From Istiophorus platypterus (lineage: Eukaryota > Chordata > Actinopteri > Istiophoriformes > Istiophoridae), in contig CM029121.1 of assembly GCA_016859345.1 (NCBI GenBank), positions 4,720,029 to 4,784,028 on the forward strand: a stretch of 64,000 nt of DNA, read 5' to 3'. A program made the translations under genes and the position numbers. The notes beneath the pieces are model-generated. The model worked only from the letters and a program-made list of their open reading frames with translations. It did not search any database and was not told the origin of the DNA. Numbering within the stretch: the stretch's first letter is position 1; each line of letters opens with the position of its first letter. Below are positions 14,215 to 27,390 of this stretch, in pieces.

Positions 14215-15150
14215 AACGGGATCCTGCGCGGGGCCTGGCTCAGGGTTTACTGGACCTTCTTTTCCAATCACAAAGGCCTTAAAATAGATATAATGTAATG
14301 GTTTCGGTTAAAAAATATAAGTAGGCATGTATTATGTATACATATATCTGACTGTGAAAAATAAAATGAAAAAAAACACTGGCTGAAAAATAACTATTAA
14401 TCAGCCTCTCAGAAGTGAAGTAAATTACAATCTTATCAGACAACGGAGCAGCTCGTGGCGTATTTTTCTGAATAAGATGAGAGAAAATGACATAAGGAGG
14501 AGTTTTTTATTCCTGTTTGTGTGCGCACTTTTCCGCATACAGTAAATGAATGAAGTCAGAGGGCTCCTGTCCTTCATCACCTCCTGACTCCACCCCTCAC
14601 CCTCCACACACACGGACAGGCTGAGGGCGTTGAGGGAGAAGAGGGCTACTCCTCCTCACTCCTCTCTCCCCATTCACAGAGAAAGCTCTGAGCAGAAACC
14701 TCTCTCCTCCTTGAATGGGCTCCATCTCTCTGAGCCAAACGCTCTTTTACTGCAGTTGTGGACGGAAATGAAGATCACATCTGGCCATTGTGTCTAATTT
14801 TTCTTACTTCTTCTCCTTGTGCTACTGCTGAGGAAAGTTGGCCACTGTGATTTTTCTGCATTGCCATGTACTTCTGTCGGACCTAAGGAGTTGGTAGAGC
14901 AGCTGTGTAGTGTCGTAAACAACTGAAGCGCAGCAGCTGAACCCAGGAGGACTCGGCAAAGAGAAGAGGCACGGTGCAGCACAGTGAGAGAAAGACTTCC
15001 TAGACTGTCAAAGACTGAGAGGGTGGTGACTGTTTGGGTTTAGGTCATCCACATACACAGGCAGGGAGGCAGAGCGGTAGAAAGGTAGAGCGAGGCAGAT
15101 AAAGTTTGAAAATAGCCTACCTTTCTCCTCCCTTTCTCTCCTGGACCACA
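14215..15150 (+). promoter_or_regulatory. wt1: Putative wt1 promoter and 5' UTR
   Basis: Base composition changes from AT-rich to mixed or GC-richer here, immediately 5' of the wt1 start codon. There is a CCAAT motif at about 14263, a C-rich Sp1/EGR-like stretch near 14590 and a pyrimidine-rich stretch at 14640-14670. No convincing TATA box is seen, which fits the TATA-less WT1 promoter of mammals. The 5' UTR probably starts between about 14600 and 14750. An upstream ATG at 14768 opens a 9-codon uORF ending at 14797. An in-frame TAA at 15100-15102 precedes the main ATG. The exact start site is unknown. Confidence 0.45.
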
Positions 15151-15625
15151 ATGGGTTCAGACGTACGCGACCTGAACTCCCTGCTGCCCCCGGTCCCGGC
15201 GGGACCGAGCCCCGGCTGCCCGGCCCTGCCTGTCAGCACGGCCCCTCAGTGGGCTCCTGTCCTGGACTTCCACACCGCCGCCTCCCCTTACTCCTCCCTG
15301 GCGGCTCCCCACACCTCTTTGGGGCCACACTCCTTCATCAAGCAGGAACCCACCTGGGGGACCACCGGTGACCCCCACCACCATGACGCCGACCCCCACT
15401 GTGGCCTCAGCGCCTTCACTGTTCATTTCTCGGGTCAGTTTACAGGCACGGGGGCCTGCAGGTATGGGGCGGCATTTGGGGCACCCCCGCCTCCACCGCC
15501 ACCACCCAGCCAACCACCGTCTGTGGCTGCCCCACACCATCACCAGGCGCCCAGCAGGGTGTTCAGCAATGCACCGTACCTGACCAACTGCATGGACACA
15601 CAGCAGGCAGCTCGCAACCAGACAG
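15151..15625 (+). CDS. wt1: wt1 coding exon 1
   Basis: 475 nt, ending in phase 1 at donor gtaggg. It carries the conserved start MGSDVRDLN, the PQWAPVLDFH block, the HSFIKQEP motif, the LSAFTVHFSGQFTGT block and an eight-proline run followed by a His-rich patch. This is the repression, dimerisation and activation region of WT1. ATG 15151 is the first in-frame ATG after the stop at 15100. Confidence 0.96.
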
Positions 15626-18600
15626 GTAGGGCTGGACGAGGTCGATGTGTGTGTGTCTGTGTGACTCAGTGTTTTCCTTCTGGATGTCAGTAAGTCAGAG
15701 GTCAGTCGATCACAGAGTATCATAACTCATTTTAGAGTCACTTTTGCTTGCAGAAACTTTAATAAAATTCCAAGTTTTGTCATCTACGCTGTTTTTACCT
15801 TTTTCCCCAAACCTTTTCCTTTTCAGAAAGCTTCACTTTCTGTGACACAAGTGTTGATGACATAGTTCACTTTACCATTTCCATCCCATTTCAAGGCAAA
15901 TTAAATGAAATGTAGGACAAAGAAGCAGGAAAACTCCTTGCTTAATTTGTTATGACTCTATACCGTAGGTAAGGATATGTAGATTTGTGTTACCCATCTT
16001 TTAACAAAATCTGAAGAATGATACCATCCATACGCTCCATAAGTGTTATGAAGCACCATTCAATGTGGTTTAAACTGGCTTATGTGTTGCCTTGGCTGCC
16101 TAGCCTCAGTTAACTCTGATGTTGCGATGTGTCACAGAGAATGTGACAAACCTTTGAAATGCACATACACGTAAATGATAAATGCCACTAAAAAAAAGCA
16201 CTGAGAAAATTCAGGTCCAGTAAAGCAGTGTAATCCAACACTTACATAGAAAATTTTTGTTTTTTAGCAGCCTGCCAGGAAAATTTTCTCAGTTCTCACG
16301 TGAGTTACTGGATGAAGGCTGAGAGGCGAAAGCCAGATGGTAATTGTATGTCCTCCCTGGTCATAAGTTAACTGGTAACTAAGTACTGTATATATGTAGC
16401 ATCTCAAATGAGCTTATGCAAGTTAACGAAATTACAATACAGCTGTAAGAGTTCAATCCTTTCTAATTTCAATTCTGGATACTGATGTATACAGCTTTAA
16501 TTCCCAAGAGTACTGCGTGATGTAGGAATTAATATTCAAGCCCAACATATCAGTGTTTTAGCATGGCACTCTTTGTGTAAATGGCCAATTTGAAGAAAAA
16601 TTTCTGCACAACTTTTTTCTTCATTAGTCAGAACTTTTATTCATGGTCTTTTGTTTTTTTCTTTAGGCTTATGGTGTAGTATTAGTTTTTATTGTTGTTG
16701 TTTTAGGATTAAATATTCAGACCAGGGTTTTGTCTGTATGGATTTAAAATTTTTAATTCTCATTATCCCAGAGGTACACATTCATATAAATCTTATTCAT
16801 TTCAGGCTCATGATCTTACAATGAAACTCGTCTTTTAGAGCGAAGGAGAAAGTCGTTTGTATCCGAACATGTCTAAGAGAAATATTGTAATAAGGTCTGC
16901 TTGTGTTGAATACAACAGTAATATCCCAACAGCTAATTAAAAAAAGGGGGCCGAAGTAGCAACTCCCCCCGACACTAATGTCAGACAAAATAACATACAG
17001 CATCTGAAATTGGCATCCTTGTGAAATTCACAGGATTTGGTCATTTTTCTTTTTAATTATTTTGTACAATTAAATTCCAACAATGTGTAAATAAAAATGC
17101 ATGACTGACGTGATGTACAGCATACAGGAAAACACATTAGCGTGATAAGATAGTATTTTTTGGTTTAGTTAAAGACTAACTTTAGTTGAGGAAGAAAGTC
17201 ATTTATGTTCGGATAATGGCGAGTTAATTCTAATTTTTTATTTTGGTCACTAGAGTGTAGTATTTGTTATACATTTGAGTTTACCACATGGATATGATTA
17301 TATATACACACAAGAATTAAAGTACACATCACCTCATCTGTGTGTGTGTGTGCATGCGCACGCATGTGTATACAATATTTTATGTTACCTCATAATTAAA
17401 TTGCAATTCAAGTGACAGCGTGGGTGTGAATGATCCTCTTTTGTAGGATAAAATAAGACTAAATCTTTGGCTTTATTATTCTGTTCATCTCTTCTGAACT
17501 GAGTTAAGTTAAATTAAGTTGAAAAGAGAGCACATTATTTTTTCCTCTTTTTAATTCTTCATTACTACATCTCCAACATCATGTTGTACAGTAAAGTCAC
17601 TTGAGTTCACTTTTTCTTTAAAAACCAAATTTGAAGGAAAACAGAAGGAAACTTGATAAGTTGAAAAAAGAGTCAAGAATGGGATTCATACCTTGGATCA
17701 GTTAGGTACATGGTATCAAATACCTTAAGCTGCCGGGGTTTTCTTGCCATTCCCATCTAATCACTGGTCTTTTCCAGTCAGGATAATGAATCTGTTGGTG
17801 GTTATTCAATAGATTAATTAGTAATAACATGCTTATCAGGCAGATAATTTAGGAATAACAAAATAATGAAAGAGCTGAAGTGACCTCTAACCTTTTTTAA
17901 CTGCTCCCCACTGTGGCTGGATGAGCAGAGACAAACAAACTAACAGCAGGACTTGGGTCACACGGTAGAGCTGATAGCAGAGTAGAGTCATACAAGGACC
18001 ATCATGTCGCTGTGAACTCCATCCAGGAGGGATTTCATTTCTCTATACAAGCAGCACGTTAATTCTGCTTTATATATCTAAAACATTTACTCTTTCAAAT
18101 TTCATTGTAGGCCCTGTTAACAGAGGCCTGTGGGTGCAGTTAAAACATTGTTTTAGAATGAAAAAAACTATGGATGCAAATATCAGCGGCATTTTATGTG
18201 ACGTGTTTTACATTTGTTCTAACTAATTAGCTTTTGTAGGTCTACAAGTACATCTGTACACTGTTGCAGTAGCAAGGTGTGATAACCTATTAACATCAGT
18301 ACAGCTTATGTTTAAAGATAATGCTTGAAATGGACATAAGAACATAATCATCTAGTCTTTGAAGCAGCAGTCAGGATGAAAAATAAAATAAATAAGAGGG
18401 AATGCAAGTTATATAGGATTTTTTCCAAATATTGAAACGATGAGGTTGAAATTCTCCTAATTCTCTGATATTTGAACAGCACCGAGGTTTGTAACACAGA
18501 AAAAAAGTCTTTTCAGAGTATTTCCAGACTTACAGCTTTTCCAGTTGAATATAAATTGACCCCATCGCTTGTCACCTCAATGTTGGACTTGAAGGCAACA

Positions 18601-18941
18601 AAAGTATCACCCCATAGACACTTACACACACACACACATGAACACACACGAACACACACGGACAGAGAGTAGAGTCAGACAGGGGTGAGTGGAAGATAAA
18701 TGGAGAAGTTTAATGAGTTTTTTTCTCTTCCCCCCGACTCCTCTCACCCACCGATTCACAGAGTAAAGTCAGCGAAAGTGTTGCATTTGAATTAATGAAG
18801 CGTGGATGTGAGAGTGAGAGATTGTGTGTGTGTGTGTCTGTGCAAGTTGGTGATTTATGAGAGTGTGTTGTGCCCTTTAGGTCAGAAGAAGTCATGAGTC
18901 AGGTCTGGGTGTCAGGCACAGATCTAGTCTCCTCCAAACAA

Positions 18942-18986
<45 letters not shown>

Positions 18987-21900
18987 TATTTGTGTGTGTA
19001 TTTGTGAGTGAACATGTGTCCATGCTGTGTGAGTGTGAGCTGTGTAACCTCTCTTTCATGTTGTTTAATAAAAGTACAGACTGATCTCAGTTCTAGCGTC
19101 TCCCTGAAGTTCCCTTTGCTTTACTTTTATACTCAGAGGTTGCATTACAGTGGCAAAGAGACTGCATAAATTTGACAAGTTTGTTGCAAAATTAGATGTC
19201 CACTTTTAGAAATAAACAGAAAATCATTGGAATAAAAAATAAACTTGTTTTGTAGATTGTCAGGTGGATTAGATCCCAGTTCTATAGATAATGGACCTTT
19301 TTAAAAATGTCTCTAAAATGTTTGTCATTTGGAAGTTTGAGGTCTAAAATCCAGCTGATTCCTCACATTTATCTTTGTAGAGCAACTAAATTATATAATG
19401 ACTTTCTGCTCTTTTCATCTACTCTGTTCAACAGCAAGAAATACTGCTGTTTTTAAAATGATTTTAAACACATAACTTTTAAATATTTGTTGCAGGAAAG
19501 CAGATTTAGGGCATGTTATTACATTAATTTGAAAAATAAATACATGTGTAACTCTGTTTACAAGTTAGAGACACAAATCCAATTTTATCTATCTTGAATT
19601 ATTTTGACATTTGTATTCAGTGAAAGGGCCACCTTTCGAATTAGGAGAAAAATGAAATAAAACACAAACATCGTGTCATTGCAGCTTGTGATATAAATAG
19701 AAAATTACAAAAGTAAGTATCGATTGCAGTATCAGGGAAACAACATGTGACGACTGATGGATTACATTTAAAAACTACCGTACACTACCGTAACATGTAC
19801 CATGGTTGTGTATTTACTGCTTCTTATTTCTGTGTCGCAGGTTACGGCACGGTTGCTTTTGATGGAGCCGGTAATTATGGTCACACTCCTACGCATCACA
19901 GCTCACAGTTCTCCAATCACTCCTTCAAACATGAAGACACTTTGACTCAGCAGAACACTATGGGTGAGTGTGTGTATGTTTGAGTAATCCAGCAGTACAT
20001 GGTGTAAGTCTGTTAATGTATATGACACGCATATCTTCTTATAGATAAGAGATTTCATGGATATCTGGTAAAGATTTTTGTCCCTTCCCATTAGCCCTGT
20101 TGTGAGTCATTTAAGGGAATTTTTTTCAGACACAACTCTTTGCCTCTAAGTAGTGAAGCTCAGAAAGAGGCGACTGACATTTTCAAGCTGGTCAGGGAGC
20201 TGTGTAACAGGTAGGAAGGCTGTAGTGATTTTATTTTATGCCTTTTTAGGCTGATTATATTTCATCCAGAATAATTTAGGTATCTATTTTTATCTTTCCA
20301 GTAGTCACTTTCTCAATAAGAACAAAAGCAGATCTTCATGTGTATTTAAAGCCACTGTGTGCGTGCACAGCTGCGTCTGTATGGCAGCTCCGTGGCCCTC
20401 ACCTAGGGAGTGTCTTGTCCCTTATACTGACGTCTCCACAGTGACCTCGCCTGTCGGAGCTATAAATCAGCCACATCCTGACTCACAAACTCCCTCGTCT
20501 CCTCCTCTTATCCCTTCTTTCATCCACCCACCAATCCGTTTAATCCCTCCCCTATGAATGTTATTGGTAAATATTTAAATGTGTGTTTTATGAAGCTGCT
20601 GCTGTAAATTTCTGCTGATCTATAAAAATAATTGAGAGAAATGGAACTGAGAGGGATTTTGGAATGTAGTGAAATGTCGAGGGAGCCATTCGCTACACTG
20701 CTGGGGAAGCTCAGAGAGAAACTTGAAGCGAAGGATCTTTATTTGTAGAAGAAACCGGGGAAAGTGGAGAAAAATAGGAGAGGGTAAGAGAGGGTAAAGT
20801 TTAAAAGAGATTATATATGGAGGAAGTTTAAACTAATCTTTGAGTGAGCGTGTATATTTTATAATTGTGTGTGTGTGTGTGTGCATGTGCGCCGATGCCC
20901 TATAGGTGAGCAGCAGTATCCTGTACCTCCTCCTGTTTATGGATGTCACACACCTTCAGACAGCTGTACAGGCAGTCAGGCTCTCCTGCTGAGGAACCCT
21001 TACAACAGGTAACACACTCGTGCATACACACACGTTTATAGCACACATGCTGTCCTCAAAATACATTTTTATAATAAACAAACAGAAACAACTAGAGCTG
21101 GAATTGTTTAAGAAACCATTGTCAATTGTTTCATGCCAAACAGCAGTAACTCAATGAGAGGTAGCAGGATGCAGTTTTGAACAGGATGCTCACCTTCAGG
21201 ACAGGTCTGTCTGCCACTGCGGCTTCCGCTCTGTTTTTGTTCTCTTCCTCTCGCTGCCTTTTGTTGGTTTCAGTTGTTTTCATGCTAACGCTGCCCTGAG
21301 AAGTGCAGGATTCTCCCTGGGATGGTTTTCTGATATTGTTTATATGCTGATTAATGGCCTTCCGATGCACACCACAACTACAAAAGTCATGGTGCCACTA
21401 AAGGAAGTAAACTAACACTGGCAGGAAGTTCAAACAGAATGTCGGTTGATTTACCGAACTGAAAATAAAAAGATATTTGGAACAAGTTATTCTGCTTGCC
21501 ATTGGCAGAACTACACAGGCGAAAGATCATTATTTTACTCTCTTTTTTTAATACAGGGGTTTGTTTTGTTTTGTTTTATTTTTTGTTTTTTTTCCATGAA
21601 ACAAACTGATATTTTCTGCTAGGAGAGATCACAAGACCCATTTTGCTGAATCACATTAAACTGCTTTTCCAAAACAGTCTGTGATTTGCTCTACTTGATG
21701 AATTACTGGAACACAACACTTCCACTCAACAAACTGCTTTCTGCTGACAGAAAACCACAGCTGTGATCGACCCTCTTTCCTCATTGTCACATCCTGCATT
21801 GATTCACCAAACAACTCCACTGAGTTATTCTCTTTTTGTCAATGATGTGGAGTTGAAGAGAGACTATTGTGTATTACTGCTTCTTCGCAAGTGTTGTTTG

Positions 21901-23127
21901 TAACGTGTATTTGTAGGACCTCTTCACTGCAGACATTTTGACTTCTCATAGCATCAAAAGCACATTTGTGGCTCTGTTCCATTCAAGTGTGCCAGGCTGC
22001 CATGACCATGTGACCGTGAGCTATTGTGTACAATACAGGACCCTGAGAGTGAAGTCTTTCATAAAAAAGCCTGTGCTTCTGGCAGGAAAAAGTAAAACAG
22101 AAACAGAAAGAGAAATATTTTTTATATACCGTATCGGAGCATTATCATCCCAAAAAGTGTGAACAATATGACATTTTTTAATGATTTAATATTAATTTCT
22201 AATCATTCAGAGAAATATTAACAGAGAAAAACTCTTACTTCATATTCCCAAAATCTAACCATTCTGACAAACACAAAGGCACCTGCATTATTATAGTGTG
22301 AGTCCAAATATGTCCTCATACTCCTGCCCCACCTAAACCTTCATCATGACCAGCTCACCTCCAGCTATATCCTGTCTTAACCTTTTATCTTCTCCGACCC
22401 GCCCTACGCCTCCACACACACAGGCCACAGTCAAAGGTTCCCACAAAATTTTGCTCAGTTTCTAAAAGGTCAACATTTTGTCCATTTTGCACTCACTGCC
22501 TAATTGAAATTCATATGAATCAAATCCTTAGGAAAACAAGGACACATTCAGCTGGGATCATTTCTTAACAACAGGCTTGTTCATGTACACAGATGCGGCA
22601 GCGGGCCTGTTCTTCAACCAGCCATAGACAGCTCATGTCAACACACTGGCCACTAGCCTACGTGACTTCACTCATATCAGTGTATGGGTCTTCTCATTCA
22701 GTACAATCTGTAAATAAAGGGCAACTAGTCCTACCATCACTGTGAAGCAGGAAATCTCAGTCCAAACTTCTCCTGTGTGGCTCCTCTGTGGTGCAACGAT
22801 TTACCAAACTCAATTCGGTCAGCTGAATTCCCTGTTCTTCAAAAATCACTTGAATATCTACTTGTTCCAAGAGCACTTACACAACAACTAATATGCCATT
22901 TCTCTCTTTGTCTATCTCCCGAGACTTATCTAGATCTTTATCGTTAAAAAGAAAAAAATCGTGTATCATTTTGGACGAAAACATCTGCTGAAGGAATCAA
23001 AGTAAGCATGTTGACCACAATACAAACCACTTAATTCAGAACCCGACCAGGAGAAACTGCAAAACCTTCATCTCCATATCTGCCACAATAGTTACACACT
23101 ACACAGAAGCATGCATAGAAACATGTT

Positions 23128-23207
<80 letters not shown>

Positions 23208-23342
23208 TGTGTGTGTGTGTGATAAGAGAGAGGGAGAGAGAGAGAGAGAGAGGAGAGAGAGATGTGGGGCTGTCTGAGGCTGTCCTGAAAGGTCTAGTTG
23301 AGGTTAAAAAAAAATAAAACAAATCTGATCAGTCCTCAGTGC

Positions 23343-23377
<35 letters not shown>

Positions 23378-23581
23378 GAACATGCATACAAACACACACA
23401 CACAGACACATACTGCTGGGAATGCTCATCTGAGTTGACTCAGTTGTCTAATCTTGCAGCCTGGTACCAACAGGACTGTATTTACTCTATGGGCCGTCAT
23501 CTTGGCCTGCTGGAACAACATGAAATGAAAACATGCTGAGGTTATTATTAAAGAGAACGAGACAGAGAGAGGGCAATGGAG

Positions 23582-23636
<55 letters not shown>

Positions 23637-25734
23637 TTTTCTCTCCCTGGGTCTAATTATAGTAAGAAACAGTATGAGATGCCTGAAAGTGCTAAGAGTG
23701 GAGCAACAGCCAAATGATAGTCCAATTTGTTGGATGGTATAAATTGGTGAACTTTAGACATAAACTTAATTTCAGTTTTGAAATTGATTTCATGTTAATG
23801 TAAAAGTCATATTAATAGCAACAGCTGTTGGTCCAGTTGTAATATATTGCAGGCAAAACCACCTTGCTAATACCAACATCATTTGGATTTCAGTTATAAG
23901 TAAACTGATTCTTTTTTCCAGGGGATCAACCATCTGGAATAATGTGCCCAGCTGGTCAACCTGGCAGCCAGTAGAAAGACCAGTACTGACCAACTATTTG
24001 CATATTTGATGGATATCCCAGTAGATCAGCTAGCTCATGCATATTCTGTGTACCTTTAACGCACAAGGTTTGAATCCATTACTAGCATTTTGTCACATGT
24101 TATTCTGCGCTATTGTCTAAGACTTAATCAACAAGCTTGAAACATGCAAAACAAAATACAAAAAGGAAAATTTGGACCTTGCAAATACCACATGAGAAAA
24201 AGCCTCTTTAAACCTGCATTGCTCCTCGAACTTTCTGAAGGTAAAGGAGGGGTAGATTAAAATCTCCAAAAAATGGAATTGGTTGGCTGTATTTATGTGG
24301 GTTTTAGGAAGTCTGCCTCTGAGATTTCTGCCATCCTAGACTGAATATTGTTTTATTGGAACTAATTTCTTCCACAGAAACAGTTCCATATGGACACTGT
24401 TGACAGTATGTGAATCAACCAGATGATCCCGTTGACTTTATTGATGTCATTTATGGCTGCTAGAGGCATGGGCATGAGAATTTCAGTCCTTCTGTAGATT
24501 GGTCTGTCCACCACTAATCCAGACTGTAATATCCCAACAACTACTGGAAAGATTGTCACGAGACCTAGTTCACACATTCATGGTTCCCAGATGTTGAATC
24601 CTACTGACTATGATGATCCTCTGAATTTCCCTCTGGTGCCACCATGCTTTTTAATGTATGGTCCTGAGTAAAATGTCTAGGAAACTATTGGAGGGATTAT
24701 GATGAAATTTGGTGCAGACATCTACCATATGGTCCCCAGAAGATGAATTGCAATAGCTTTGGTTATACTCCATCAGGTCATCAGGTCAAAAATTGTATTT
24801 TCCAACATTAGCATTTAACTCAAAGCATTGCTGTGCATAAGTGCAGCTCACAGAGCATGCTATCATCACCACCAGACAAAAGTCTATGACCGCCATTGTT
24901 TTTATCTCTAAAGAACTCGATATTACTTTTTTTTTTTGCGTGACAAGTTCTTCCTTTGATTTTCTCTTGACATTTCTTTAATAGCACTCCTCTTGTTCAT
25001 CCATGGCAACTATCACTCTTCATGCTTACTTACCAGAGTTCCTATTCCTGGTTTGGTCCAAAAAATCTTGGTTTACTTCCTATGAACCAGAGGGGTTTTC
25101 CTAAGAAAAAAGACGGAGGCAAAAGGCTTTCAATAAATGGATATAGCCTGAATCAGCCATAAGTTCCATTAGTCAGCAATAGAGAAGCAAAATAGACACT
25201 TATTTATTTGAAAATGTCATGGATTGGTAATTTAAATCTTGTGCTCAGCCTTCATTCCAACAATATTACAGAAGAAATACCATTTCAGCTCCTGCTGTAC
25301 TGTAAAATAATAGCTGCGTAATGAGCAGGGTACCAGGCACCACATCTACCCTGTCCAGTCTGCTGCAAGCCTGCAGGTGGTATGATAAAGGGGCTGTGGT
25401 GTCAGGGGGTAAGGGCTATAAATCCACTGTCTGTGCATGTGTGTGCGTGCGTGTGTGCATGTGTGTGTGTGTGTATGTATGCACATGTTTGTGTCAGTGT
25501 ATTGAATCTCATAGCAGGTCTGAATGAAGATTGCGGAGTCTGCTGTTTTTAATGAAAGATGGCTGTTATGTGAAATTAGCTATGGAAAAAAGTAATAGCC
25601 CTAATTGGGTAAAAGCTGGTTAAGCCTACGATTAGGTGAAGGTTAAGGTTAGGCAAGTTGTGGTTATGGTTAGGTTAAGTCTCCAGGAAAGGGATGCAAG
25701 TCTATGTAATGTCAGCAAAAAATGTCCAAGGTCA

Positions 25735-25801
<67 letters not shown>

Positions 25802-27327
25802 GGCATTTTTAATTAGCACAGCTACGCATATGGATACTCATACTCTACCCTGTCCTGGTAAATGACAGTCCACTGCACAGCTCATGAGCCTTTCTTCTAC
25901 ATTTTGTCTTTCCTCCACAGCGGAGAAAATTTATATCAAATGACCTCTCAGTTGGAATGTGTGACATGGAACCCTGTCAGTACACTGGCATCCACCATAA
26001 AGAGGTAGGAACTTATCCATCGCTCCCTTTAAACAGCAGTCAGTCAAGTTTATGTTGCACAAGACAGTGGGAAATATAAAGAGTAAGTTAGATATGAGAG
26101 AGTGAACACACTGATTGTTTTCAACCACCGTTTTGTACCGTCAAGTGATATAAGTCTTCACCTTGCTGACGTAATGTAGCAGTATACTCCAGTGTCCGTA
26201 CACCATGATATCATTGTTTGTGTGGTTACATGTGCAAATAAGCGCACTTCTGACCACACCCTACAACACCCGTCAGTAGTCCTTGGTCCTGGTTACTCTT
26301 AAAGGTACTACTTTTATTAGTTTGGTCCATCGATGAGCTGCTTCAACATATGCTAAAACCATTTCTTTTTCCAGGGTAGCCTGATAATGTGGGGATGGTG
26401 AAACTTTAGCATGCAGTAGGTTTTCAGGTTAAACTGGATGTTTAAATTGTTTTGATGATTCTATGAAATATGTCTGACATGTTCAGCAGACGGCTATTTG
26501 AATCTGAAACTGAACAAAGTAAACAAAGTCCTTCCAAAAGTCCCTAGAGGTTGTAATGTTCATTACATCTTACAATATGAAAGGTCAAAAACTGTTAGAT
26601 TTATACTCTGTGTAGCAATAATCCAGCTTGTCATGGAACATCACATTAATCATGTTGGAGTTCATGTTCAAATGACACAGGCACCTGACAAAAAGTCATA
26701 AGGATGCCAAAATGACCATGATTCATCCACTGGGCACCATGAATGTTCAGGTCAGTCTGGCTAGTATTTGTTGAAATATCTTTCTCTGGAAAATTGTGTT
26801 CAAATTTTGACAGAAAGACCAGGCAGACCAGCAAAAATACAATCAATAAAATCTGAATTTGTGTCTAACTGCACATTACACAAATGTTTGCCGTCATACT
26901 CTGGAGCACTATGCTTGTGCATAGGCCAACACTAAGCTCTAAGTTCTACCACAGTAGAGTTTGGTGCTGAGTGTTGGCTGAGGATTCTGGGTAACGTCTC
27001 AAATGGCCCAATCTGCATACAAAAATTGTTTTAGTCCTTTTTATTCATTGAGGAAACTCTCTGAACCTGGTCTTTAAAATTCATTAATCAAATTAAACCA
27101 CATTAAAGTGCAGGACAGAAATACTGTATATGAGGAATCAGTCGCGAATAATCACTGAAGTATCAGTGTCCGCATTGTTCAGTGACAGAGTTAAAACCAT
27201 TCAGCGGTATGCACTGTGCTGTGTGTCACGTTGACCCATAGCAGCATTTTGCTTCAGCATCTATGTTGGCTCTCAAATACTTTTCGGCTCTGAGCCAACA
27301 GGTATTAATCATAGTTAACAAATGAAT

Positions 27328-27390
<63 letters not shown>

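Larger units (their letters stand above)
21009..25920 (+). other. wt1: wt1 intron 3
   Basis: 4.9 kb. Holds a long compound (TG)n-(AG)n microsatellite at 23124-23262, a (TC)n run at 23585-23637, an interspersed fish repeat at 24505-24885 and a (TG)n array at 25739-25798, about 120 nt before exon 4. No coding exon is seen. Confidence 0.8.

Noticed and set aside
15106..15150. TTG-initiated 15-residue extension of wt1
   Set aside because: TTG is a poor vertebrate start and the ATG at 15151 begins the conserved MGSDVRDLN sequence.
15157..15723. 188-codon antisense frame over wt1 exon 1
   Set aside because: Shadow of the GC-rich wt1 exon 1 on the other strand; low-complexity Gly/Arg content and no family resemblance. 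An antisense transcript is possible, as in mammals, but not shown by this frame.
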